Assembly (NCBI RefSeq): GCF_027213715.1
Contig: NZ_JAPWGM010000003.1
Coordinates: 558,001-622,000, forward strand
Source of the DNA: Pedobacter punctiformis
GTDB lineage: Bacteria; Bacteroidota; Bacteroidia; Sphingobacteriales; Sphingobacteriaceae
Direction: 5' to 3'
Length of the DNA: 64,000 nucleotides
The translations under genes and the position numbers were made by a program. Below the pieces are notes generated by a model, which was not told the origin of the DNA, made no database searches, and was given only the letters and a program-made list of their open reading frames with translations. Shown here piece by piece: positions 1 through 9,009 of this stretch (the first letter of the stretch is position 1; each line of letters starts with the position of its first letter).

Positions 1-2
1 TT

Positions 3-287
3 ATTGTAATAGCTTTTGCCACTTGCGGCATAATCGGCAAAACAGGCAAAATCTCTTTCTGGCAATCCTTCTTTGCCATATTCCTCTTATGGATAGGCTA
101 CGCCTTGTTTAAAAGTTTACCCAACGATAATATTTTAGCCAGTCGCGTTGCCATTATGACGGGTGTTAAATTGTGGTGGTTGTTGCTGCTGGTTACGGGC
201 ATTCTTAGTGGTTTAGTAGCCGGAATAAGCGGTTATTGTGGTTATCAATTCCGCAAAGCGATGCTTGTGAAAAAATCTGACGCTTAA
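3..287 (+). CDS. C-terminal part of an unidentified membrane protein (5' truncated by window edge)
   Basis: The reading frame is open from the first bases of the window to the TAA at 285-287, so the start lies outside. The visible 94 residues are strongly hydrophobic, with about three candidate membrane segments (the first ten residues, a Trp/Phe-rich stretch around residues 19-35, and a WWLLLLVTGILSG stretch around residues 59-72), and end in a short basic tail. I do not recognise a family. It lies 28 bp upstream of the LuxE-like gene on the same strand and may share its transcript. The function is unknown. Confidence 0.6.
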   Translation: MVIAFATCGIIGKTGKISFWQSFFAIFLLWIGYALFKSLPNDNILASRVAIMTGVKLWWLLLLVTGILSGLVAGISGYCGYQFRKAMLVKKSDA

Positions 288-315
288 ATAGCATTATGCT
301 TCGTATTTTTGTTGT

Positions 316-1299
316 GTGATAAAGCATTCCGAAGATATATTTTCCATTCAAAATACAGTGCAATTTAACCAAACAGCATTGGATATATTTAAGTTTCAGG
401 CAGAAAATTGTTCTGTTTACAAACAATATATCCATCATTTGGGGGTAAATGTACAGGCAGTTGAGCGCATTGAACAAATTCCTTTTTTACCCATTGGATT
501 TTTTAAAACCCACACTGTATTAAGCAGTACCAAGCCTGTCCAAATTACGTTCAGCAGTTCGGGTACAACCGGAATGGTACAAAGCAGCCATCAGGTAACG
601 GATGTAAAATTATACGAACAAAGTTACCTTCAGGCTTTTAATCAGTTTTATGGCAATATTGAAGAATATAACTTTTTAGCTTTGCTCCCATCTTATCAGC
701 AACGGTCAGGTTCTTCTTTAATTTACATGGTGAATGATTTAATTGAAAAAAGTAAACATCCCCAAAGTGGATATTTTTTGTATAACCATGATGACCTGCT
801 GAATACCTTGCTTGATTTAAAATCGAAAAACCAAAAAACAGTACTCATTGGGGTTACGTATGCGCTGCTTGATTTTGTAGAAAAATATGACATCAGTTTT
901 CCTGATCTAATTGTAATGGAAACCGGAGGTATGAAAGGAAAACGGAAAGAGATGGTTCGCGAAGAATTGCATAATCAGCTAACCAAAGGTTTTGGCATTA
1001 AATCTATCCACAGTGAATATGGAATGACAGAATTACTTTCTCAGGCTTACTCTTTGGGGGATGGTATTTTTAATTGTCCAAACTGGATGCAGGTTTTAAT
1101 CCGCGATACCAACGATCCTTTAACTTTAATTGAAAATGGCAAAACTGGTGGCATAAATGTAATCGATTTAGCCAATGTAAATTCCTGCTCTTTTATCGCC
1201 ACTCAGGATTTAGGCAGAATAAATAAAGATAACAGCTTTGAAGTTTTAGGCCGTTTTGACAATGCCGACATCAGGGGCTGTAACTTATTGGTACAATAA
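316..1299 (+). CDS. LuxE-like acyl-protein synthetase / adenylate-forming enzyme
   Basis: The 327-residue protein resembles the LuxE (acyl-protein synthetase) branch of adenylate-forming enzymes, which activate a carboxylic acid with ATP and pass the acyl group to a thiol. The phosphate-binding loop FSSSGTTGM is near residues 75-83, and EYGMTELLSQAY near residues 235-246 corresponds to the conserved adenylation motif of the superfamily. The start used is GTG at 316; no ATG fits the N-terminus better. Homologues in Bacteroidota are usually annotated only as acyl transferases, so the substrate is not known. A bidirectional hairpin terminator follows the stop directly. Confidence 0.75.
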   Translation: MIKHSEDIFSIQNTVQFNQTALDIFKFQAENCSVYKQYIHHLGVNVQAVERIEQIPFLPIGFFKTHTVLSSTKPVQITFSSSGTTGMVQSSHQVTDVKLYEQSYLQAFNQFYGNIEEYNFLALLPSYQQRSGSSLIYMVNDLIEKSKHPQSGYFLYNHDDLLNTLLDLKSKNQKTVLIGVTYALLDFVEKYDISFPDLIVMETGGMKGKRKEMVREELHNQLTKGFGIKSIHSEYGMTELLSQAYSLGDGIFNCPNWMQVLIRDTNDPLTLIENGKTGGINVIDLANVNSCSFIATQDLGRINKDNSFEVLGRFDNADIRGCNLLVQ

Positions 1300-1335
1300 A
1301 AAAAGCTCCGGTATAGAACCGGAGCTTTTTTTATT
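1298..1335. terminator. Bidirectional hairpin terminator between the LuxE-like gene and tyrS
   Basis: A perfect stem, AAGCTCCGGT pairing with ACCGGAGCTT around a 5-nt loop, is flanked by an A-run on the left and a T-run on the right. It can therefore terminate both converging genes. Confidence 0.9.
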
Positions 1336-1353
1336 GTTGCCTTTCATATTTTA

Positions 1354-2640
1354 TTATCCGGCGATTAAAAGGAAATAGTTTTTCTTACCTTTTTGCACCA
1401 CAATAAATTTATCGTTTATTAAATGATCTGCATTAAAGATTTGATTCGCATCAGCTACTTTTTCTTTATTTACAGAAACACCACCACCTTGAATTAATTT
1501 TTTTGTTTCTCCTTTTGATGGAAATATCGCCGATTTCTCTGCCAGTAAAGTCGCAGCATCAATTCCGCCAGCAAGTTCTGTTTTCGAAATATTAAATTGA
1601 GGAATCCCTTCAAACATTTCTAAAACCTGCGCAGCAGATAAACTTTTCAAAAACTCAAGAGAACCGTTTCCAAATAAGAATTCGGAAGTTTTAATGGCAG
1701 TTTCCAAAGCCTCAACGGAGTGCGTTTTTACCGTAATATCTTCCGCAAGTGCTTTTTGTAAAATGCGCAAATGTGGCGCTGCATCATGCTCTTTTTCCAA
1801 CGCTTCAATTTCTGCTCTTGTTTTAAGTGTAAAAATTCTGATCCATTTTTTCACATCATCATCTGTAGCATTTAGCCAGAACTGGTAAAATTTATATGGC
1901 GAAGTTTTTTCTGCGTCCAGCCACACTGCACCACTTTCTGTTTTACCGAATTTAGTACCATCGGCTTTTTTAATTAACTGTGTTGTAATGGCATAAGCGG
2001 TTCCGGCATCTTTCCTTCTAATCAATTCCGTTCCGGTTACAATGTTTCCCCACTGATCAGATCCACCCATTTGTACCAAACAGTTATTGTTTTTCCATAA
2101 ATGGTAAAAATCATAGCCCTGAATTAACTGGTAACAAAACTCAGTAAAAGAAAGCCCTGAATCACCTTCCAAACGCCTTTTAACACTATCTTTTGCCATC
2201 ATATAGTTTACGGTAATGTGTTTACCCACATCTCTGATGAAAGTAAATAAATTCATATCCCTAAACCAATCGGCATTATTAACCATTACCGCACCGTTAC
2301 CACCCTCTTCAAATTTTAAGAACTTGGCAAGCTGGCGTTTCATACCCGCAAGGTTGTGTTCAATCATTTCTTCCGTTTGCAGATTACGCTCATCCGATTT
2401 GCCCGAAGGATCGCCAACCATACCCGTTGCACCACCAACCAAAGCATAAGGCTTATGCCCTGCCTTTTGAAAATGGATTAAAGTCATGATCTGAGTCAGG
2501 TGGCCAACATGCAACGAATCTGCGGTCGGGTCAAAGCCAATATAACCAGAAGTCATACCCTCATTTAACTTTTCTTCAGTATTCGGCATAATATCGTGTA
2601 ACATGCCCCTCCAACGTAACTCTTCAACAAAATTTGTCAT
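1354..2640 (-). CDS. tyrS: Tyrosyl-tRNA synthetase
   Basis: This class I aminoacyl-tRNA synthetase charges tRNA-Tyr in the cytoplasm. At 428 residues it has the usual length. The HIGH motif appears as HVGH (residues 44-47), the KMSKS loop as KFGKT (230-234), and the tyrosine-binding region includes QMGGSDQWGN (190-199). An S4-type RNA-binding domain fills the last 70 residues or so. The ATG at 2640 lies about 19 nt downstream of a perfect -7 promoter element. It is a single-gene unit, ending in the shared terminator at 1298-1335. Confidence 0.97.
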   Translation of the reverse strand: MTNFVEELRWRGMLHDIMPNTEEKLNEGMTSGYIGFDPTADSLHVGHLTQIMTLIHFQKAGHKPYALVGGATGMVGDPSGKSDERNLQTEEMIEHNLAGMKRQLAKFLKFEEGGNGAVMVNNADWFRDMNLFTFIRDVGKHITVNYMMAKDSVKRRLEGDSGLSFTEFCYQLIQGYDFYHLWKNNNCLVQMGGSDQWGNIVTGTELIRRKDAGTAYAITTQLIKKADGTKFGKTESGAVWLDAEKTSPYKFYQFWLNATDDDVKKWIRIFTLKTRAEIEALEKEHDAAPHLRILQKALAEDITVKTHSVEALETAIKTSEFLFGNGSLEFLKSLSAAQVLEMFEGIPQFNISKTELAGGIDAATLLAEKSAIFPSKGETKKLIQGGGVSVNKEKVADANQIFNADHLINDKFIVVQKGKKNYFLLIAG

Positions 2641-2658
2641 GGTATAAAATTAATTGGG

Positions 2659-2666
2659 CAAAGATA
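2659..2666 (-). promoter_or_regulatory. Candidate Bacteroidota -7 promoter element of tyrS
   Basis: Read on the minus strand, the sequence is TATCTTTG, a perfect match to TAnnTTTG, 18 nt upstream of the tyrS ATG. No good TTG -33 element is visible at the usual spacing, so this is a moderate call. Confidence 0.5.
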
Positions 2667-2829
2667 ATTATTAAGCTGAAAGGTAAAAGCATAAAGATTA
2701 ATGTGATTGCCAAAAACCCTAACAATTGCAATCTTTATTTTTTTGCTGTTGGCCAGAAGAAAATTAAACGTTTAAAATATTATCTTGCCTAAACTATTCT
2801 GGCTAACCCGGAGGTTTTAATTATAACGA

Positions 2830-3507
2830 ATGAATTTCCTATCGCATTATTATTTCGACAGATTAACTGACAATCCAAATGTGGTGATGGGTACTGTTTT
2901 GCCTGATTTGGTTAAAAATGCAGCGAAAGATGCCAATTTATATCCTCAAAAAAACGAATTCCTTTTTAAGGGTAATCCTGATGAAGAAAATTTATTAAAA
3001 GGCTGGAAACGTCATTTGGCTGTTGATTTATTTTTCCATTCTTCAGATTTCTTTATGGAGAAAACAGCTGAATTAAAAACGTTAATTAAACCTGCGGTTG
3101 AAAATACGCCAATCCGACCTTCTTTTTTAGCACATATTGGCTTGGAGTTACTTTTGGATCATTTATTAATTGAACATAATCTAATTCAGGTTGCTCACTT
3201 TTACAATCACTTAACGGAAGTAAAAAAGGAATCCCTGTCGGACTTTTTGGAACATTGCGATTTTAAACAGCCTGAAGTCTTCTTTAATTTTCTGGAAAGA
3301 TTTATCAGCAGCAGATATTTATTAAGTTATCAAAAACTGGAAAACATCAGCTACGCATTAAACAGAATCTGTATGCGCCTTTGGCCTCAAAGCCTGGAAG
3401 AAAAGCAATTAAACGAGGTGACGCTTCAACTTGATTTTTTCAAAAAAACTCTTGCAAAAGATTACATAAACATCTTTCACGAAATTGAGGAAAAACTACG
3501 AAAGTAA
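2830..3507 (+). CDS. Acyl carrier protein phosphodiesterase-like protein (AcpH family)
   Basis: The 225-residue protein resembles the AcpH/DUF479 family, an HD-like metal-dependent fold that in E. coli removes phosphopantetheine from acyl carrier protein. The N-terminal MNFLSHYYF, then GTVLPDLVK (about residues 21-29) and the block WKRHLAVDLFFH (about 60-71), supply the His and Asp residues expected for metal binding. Whether Bacteroidota members really act on ACP is not established. A GGAGG sequence lies at 2811-2815, about 14 nt before the ATG, further than ideal. Upstream it shares a 189-bp divergent intergenic region with tyrS. Confidence 0.8.
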   Translation: MNFLSHYYFDRLTDNPNVVMGTVLPDLVKNAAKDANLYPQKNEFLFKGNPDEENLLKGWKRHLAVDLFFHSSDFFMEKTAELKTLIKPAVENTPIRPSFLAHIGLELLLDHLLIEHNLIQVAHFYNHLTEVKKESLSDFLEHCDFKQPEVFFNFLERFISSRYLLSYQKLENISYALNRICMRLWPQSLEEKQLNEVTLQLDFFKKTLAKDYINIFHEIEEKLRK

Positions 3508-3568
3508 AGCCTAAAAAATTAATACAGGATTTCAACCAGGTAATACTTTTTGTTTTCCAAAATCTTAA

Positions 3569-5611
<2,043 letters not shown>

Positions 5612-5688
5612 ACCTCCATCCCAAAAATAAAAACACTAAGACACAAGAACCATAAAGGTTTTTAAATCCTGGTTAAATTTAAAATGGG

Positions 5689-6069
5689 ATGACAGAAGAT
5701 GAAATTGCCAAACTTATTGTTCAGGCGGCACACAATGTGCATGTAGAATTAGGCCCTGGTTCATTAGAATCGGCTTATAAGGCCTGCTTAATATATGAAC
5801 TAAAAAATTTAGGGTTAAAAGTTTCTTCACAGGTAATGCTTCCAGTAGTTTACAGGGAAGTTAATTTAGATTGTGGTTACAGAATTGACATTTTAGTTGA
5901 GGAGAAAGTAATTATTGAAATGAAAGTAGTGAGTGAATTGAATAATGTAGATTTCACTCAAGCCTTGACGTATTTAAAACTCTCAAACTGCAAACTTGGG
6001 CTGTTAATCAATTTTAATGTTTCAAGAATAAAAGATGGAATAAGGTGTATTGTGAATGGGTATCTCTAA
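5689..6069 (+). CDS. GxxExxY family protein, PD-(D/E)XK nuclease-like fold
   Basis: The 126-residue protein carries the family's namesake motif as GSLESAY (residues 24-30). It also shows a PD-(D/E)XK-like core: Asp67 in GYRIDILV, then E77-M-K79. This small family is widespread in Bacteroidota and environmental bacteria, but its biochemical role is not established as far as I know; the fold suggests nucleic-acid binding or cleavage. It lies 77 bp after ligA and 60 bp before dapA on the same strand, with no clear terminator between. Any link to LigA is inference from position only. Confidence 0.8.
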   Translation: MTEDEIAKLIVQAAHNVHVELGPGSLESAYKACLIYELKNLGLKVSSQVMLPVVYREVNLDCGYRIDILVEEKVIIEMKVVSELNNVDFTQALTYLKLSNCKLGLLINFNVSRIKDGIRCIVNGYL

Positions 6070-6129
6070 ATCTAATTTCTTATCTTTTATCGGTTTGTAA
6101 TAATTTGAATAAAAAAGTAAAATAACATA

Positions 6130-7017
6130 ATGAACAAATTTCAGGGTACTGGTGTAGCTCTTGTTACACCTTTTAACACAGATGGATCAGTTGATTATAA
6201 TGGCTTAAAAAGCCTGATTAATCATTTGATAGATGGAGGGATAGATTATCTCGTTTCCTTAGGTACAACCGGCGAAACCGCTACATTGACCAAGGACGAG
6301 AAGAAGAAGATCTGGGCCTATACTGCTGAAATTAACAATAACAGATTGCCTTTAGTTGCTGGTATTGGTGGTAACGATACACTCGCTGTTGCTGAAGATA
6401 TAAAGTCTTTTGACGCTACAGGTTACAGTGCAATATTATCTGTGAGTCCTTACTACAATAAACCAACACAGGAAGGCATTTATCAGCATTATAAATACCT
6501 GAGCGAGGTTAGTCCGCTGGATTTAATTTTGTATAATGTACCTGGGCGTACAGGAAGCAATATGAGTCCGGAAACAACCTGCCGTTTAGCACACGATTTT
6601 AAAAACATTATTGCAACAAAGGAGGCTTCGGGAAGTTTCGATCAGTTTAACCAGATTATGAGGGATAAACCGGAAGATTTTCTTTTAATTTCCGGGGATG
6701 ATCCGATTACTTTACCAATGGTTGCTTTAGGCGCTTCAGGAGTTATTTCAGTTATTGGAAATGCTTTACCTAAACAGTTTTCTGATATGGTTAATCTTTG
6801 TCTTGCCGGAGATTTTAAAACAGCAATACCAGCTCATTTAAGCCTGATAGATTTTACCAGAATGGTTTTTGCTGAAGGCAATCCTGCTGGTGTTAAAGCG
6901 GCTTTAAAACACTTAAATGTTTGCGGGGATACAGTTAGACTTCCTTTGGCTAAAATTTCAGATTCTCTTGAAAAAGCCATTGTAGCTGAAGTAGAAAAAT
7001 TGAGCCAATTGGTTTAA
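6130..7017 (+). CDS. dapA: 4-hydroxy-tetrahydrodipicolinate synthase
   Basis: DapA condenses pyruvate with aspartate semialdehyde, the first committed step towards meso-diaminopimelate and lysine. At 295 residues it is a typical TIM-barrel member. The Schiff-base lysine is Lys164 in ATKEASG, the catalytic tyrosine is Tyr135 in LYNVPGRTG, and the pyruvate-carboxylate loop GTTGE is at residues 45-49. The diaminopimelate it feeds fits the DNPR motif of MurE in this window, which is typical of enzymes that add that residue. A hairpin terminator follows within 60 bp. Confidence 0.97.
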   Translation: MNKFQGTGVALVTPFNTDGSVDYNGLKSLINHLIDGGIDYLVSLGTTGETATLTKDEKKKIWAYTAEINNNRLPLVAGIGGNDTLAVAEDIKSFDATGYSAILSVSPYYNKPTQEGIYQHYKYLSEVSPLDLILYNVPGRTGSNMSPETTCRLAHDFKNIIATKEASGSFDQFNQIMRDKPEDFLLISGDDPITLPMVALGASGVISVIGNALPKQFSDMVNLCLAGDFKTAIPAHLSLIDFTRMVFAEGNPAGVKAALKHLNVCGDTVRLPLAKISDSLEKAIVAEVEKLSQLV

Positions 7018-7041
7018 TCCAAACTCAAAATAAAATTAAAG

Positions 7042-7076
7042 AAAAGCATCTGATAGACCATCAGGTGCTTTTTTTG
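7042..7076 (+). terminator. Rho-independent terminator after dapA
   Basis: An 11-bp stem, AAGCATCTGAT with ATCAGGTGCTT (one G-U pair), closes a 5-nt loop and runs into a long T-tract. Confidence 0.85.
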
Positions 7077-7114
7077 TTATAGGTAATTGCCTCTCCTAAA
7101 ACCTTAAGCATAAT

Positions 7115-7146
7115 AAAAAAGACCTTGAAAATTCAAGGTCTTTTTG
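7115..7146. terminator. Second hairpin terminator between dapA and the histone-H1-like gene
   Basis: A stem AAAAAGACCTTGAA pairs with TTCAAGGTCTTTTT. It is A-rich on the left and T-rich on the right, so it can serve the minus-strand gene that ends at 7170 and back up dapA termination. Confidence 0.85.
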
Positions 7147-7169
7147 TGGTTCAAATATTTTTAATTTGT

Positions 7170-7346
7170 TTAGGCTTTGTTTTTAGTTTCCTGAACTTCT
7201 AAACGGATTGATTGCGCTAAGTTTTTTAAGTCTTGCATTCCTTTACGAATACGGGTACCAGCTGCGCTGTTTCCTTTATTGTAAAACTTATCAGCATCTG
7301 CTTCTAAAGCTGCGATCAGACCTTTTACTTCTTCAAATTTTTTCAT
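7170..7346 (-). CDS. Small histone-H1-like DNA-binding protein (Hc1 family)
   Basis: This 58-residue gene begins MKKFEEVKGLIAALEADADK and ends in KNKA. It matches the short histone-H1/Hc1-like proteins common in Bacteroidota: a helical, Lys-rich protein with conserved NKGNSAAGTRIRKGMQDLK. These are thought to bind DNA or condense the nucleoid; this copy lacks the long Lys/Ala/Pro tail of larger relatives. A clean GAGGAG Shine-Dalgarno lies at 7356-7361, about 9 nt before the ATG, which suggests strong translation in a genome where such sites are uncommon. It is flanked by terminators, so it is transcribed alone. Confidence 0.85.
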   Translation of the reverse strand: MKKFEEVKGLIAALEADADKFYNKGNSAAGTRIRKGMQDLKNLAQSIRLEVQETKNKA

Positions 7347-7355
7347 GTTTAATAA

Positions 7356-7361
7356 CTCCTC
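7356..7361 (-). promoter_or_regulatory. Strong Shine-Dalgarno of the histone-H1-like gene
   Basis: GAGGAG on the minus strand, 9 nt upstream of the ATG at 7346. It fixes the start codon. Confidence 0.75.
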
Positions 7362-7552
7362 TTAGTTTTTAAGTTAATTTAATAATACTTACTCTAATTT
7401 AATGTGTTTAATTAAATAAAAAAACTTTTACCAAAAGAAAAAACAGCCTTAAAAGTGCTTTTTTTCCACATTCCCTTCATTTATAAACATTAAACGCAAT
7501 AAAACACAAAATAAGTCATTGAAAATCAAAAACTTACAAATAAACACACATA

Positions 7553-7587
7553 AAAAAGCCCTCTGAATTAATCCAGAGGGCTTTTTA
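7553..7587 (-). terminator. Terminator after the alpha-oxoamine synthase gene
   Basis: A perfect stem AAAAAGCCCTCTG with CAGAGGGCTTTTT closes an 8-nt loop. It lies 15 bp beyond the stop of the minus-strand gene at 7602. The stem is A-rich on one side and T-rich on the other, so it works on either strand. Confidence 0.9.
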
Positions 7588-7601
7588 TTTTATTCTTTCA
7601 A

Positions 7602-8843
7602 TTACACCGTAGCAAATTGATTTTCTTTATAATAACCGCTTTCCAGTTTTTCGGCCACTTCACTAAAAGCATCCAGAGTACGCTGAACATCTTCTAATGT
7701 ATGTACAGCTGTTGGAATTAAGCGTAATTCGATCATACCTTTAGGAATTACCGGATAAACAACGATTGAACAGAAAATACTGTAGTTTTCGCGTAAATCG
7801 TAAGTAATAGCTGTAGCATCAGTTAATTCGCCTTTTAAGAAAACAGGTGTTACTACTGAATCTGTTACGCCTAAATCAAAACCACGTTCGCGTAAACCTT
7901 TTTGCAGGGTCATTGCAATTTCCCAAAGTTTATCTTTTAATTCAGGTTGGCTTTTTAATAATTCTAAACGTTTTAACAAACCAATTACCATTGGCATAGG
8001 TAAAGCCTTGGCAAAAGTCTGCGAACGCATGTTATATCTTAAGAAGTTGGTAATTTGCTCTGTTGAGGCTACAAATGCACCAATACCCGCCATTGATTTT
8101 GCGAAAGTACCGAAATATACATCAATACCATCAATACAATCCTGTGCCTCGTGTGTACCCGCACCGGTTTTACCCATTGTACCAAAACCATGTGCATCAT
8201 CAACTAAAATACGGAAGTTGAATTCTTTTTTAAGTTCAACAAGCTCTTTTAATTTACCCTGAGCACCGCTCATTCCGAAAACACCTTCAGTAATTAAAAG
8301 AATACCGCCACCGGTTTCTTCAACCAATTTAGTAGCACGCTCTAATTGTTTACGGGCACTTTCAATATCATTGTGTTTGTAAACAAAGCGTTTACCCATG
8401 TGCAAACGTAAACCATCTACAATACAAGCATGAGATTCAGCATCGTACACCACAACATCATTTCTATCCACTAAAGTATCAATAATTGATACCATACCCT
8501 GATAGCCATAGTTTAATAAAAATGCATCTGGTTTACCTACAAAAGCAGCTAATTCTTGCTCCAATTGTTCGTGGTACTTGGAGTTACCGCTCATCATGCG
8601 GGCGCCCATTGGGTAAGCCATACCAAAATCTGCAGCTGCCTGCTGATCTGCTTTTCTAACCTCTGGGTGATTTGCTAAACCTAAATAATTGTTTAAGCTC
8701 CATACCAGATGCTCTTTTCCGCGAAACTGCATGTGTGGTGCAATTTCTCCCTCTAACTTTGGAAAAGAGAAATACCCATGAGACCATTTTTGGTGTTGAC
8801 CAAGCGGCCCCATGTGTTTTGCTATTTTATCAAATATATCCAA
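7602..8843 (-). CDS. PLP-dependent alpha-oxoamine synthase (serine palmitoyltransferase / KBL / BioF family)
   Basis: This 413-residue fold-type I PLP enzyme belongs to the family that condenses an amino acid with an acyl-thioester and releases CO2. The PLP lysine is Lys249 in GTFAKSMAG, the ring-stacking histidine is His138 in ESHAC, and DDAHGFG (215-221) binds the cofactor. It could be a serine palmitoyltransferase, since Sphingobacteriaceae make sphingolipids, or a glycine C-acetyltransferase/8-amino-7-oxononanoate synthase. It differs clearly from the Sphingobacterium SPT sequence as I remember it, and no biotin or threonine genes are nearby, so the substrate is open. It has its own promoter and terminator. 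Confidence 0.8.
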   Translation of the reverse strand: MDIFDKIAKHMGPLGQHQKWSHGYFSFPKLEGEIAPHMQFRGKEHLVWSLNNYLGLANHPEVRKADQQAAADFGMAYPMGARMMSGNSKYHEQLEQELAAFVGKPDAFLLNYGYQGMVSIIDTLVDRNDVVVYDAESHACIVDGLRLHMGKRFVYKHNDIESARKQLERATKLVEETGGGILLITEGVFGMSGAQGKLKELVELKKEFNFRILVDDAHGFGTMGKTGAGTHEAQDCIDGIDVYFGTFAKSMAGIGAFVASTEQITNFLRYNMRSQTFAKALPMPMVIGLLKRLELLKSQPELKDKLWEIAMTLQKGLRERGFDLGVTDSVVTPVFLKGELTDATAITYDLRENYSIFCSIVVYPVIPKGMIELRLIPTAVHTLEDVQRTLDAFSEVAEKLESGYYKENQFATV

Positions 8844-8875
8844 TGTAATATGTATTTATGTACTTTAAAATGTTG

Positions 8876-8906
8876 CAAATTTAATGTTTATTTGGCTCAA
8901 AATCAA
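8876..8906 (-). promoter_or_regulatory. Bacteroidota-type promoter of the alpha-oxoamine synthase gene
   Basis: On the minus strand a TTG (8906-8904) is followed after 20 nt by TAAATTTG (8883-8876). Both elements fit the TTG-N17-23-TAnnTTTG consensus. The predicted leader before the ATG at 8843 is about 25 to 30 nt. Confidence 0.7.
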
Positions 8907-8960
8907 TATATTCTTTCTGAGTTACGTCAATTTCGCGATCATATAAGCTAATTTTATGCC

Positions 8961-8995
8961 AAAAAAGCCCCGATGTTGAATCGGGGCTTTAAAAT
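8961..8995 (-). terminator. Terminator downstream of ftsZ
   Basis: A perfect stem AAAGCCCCGAT with ATCGGGGCTTT, with a short GTTGA-type loop and an A-run on the plus strand (T-run in minus-strand RNA). It lies about 15 bp after the ftsZ stop and marks the end of the dcw cluster. Confidence 0.9.
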
Positions 8996-9009
8996 ATATT
9001 TGGTTGGTT

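Noticed and set aside
205..477. Minus-strand open frame of 90 residues at the left edge
   Set aside because: It crosses the start of the LuxE-like gene on the other strand and shows no family resemblance.
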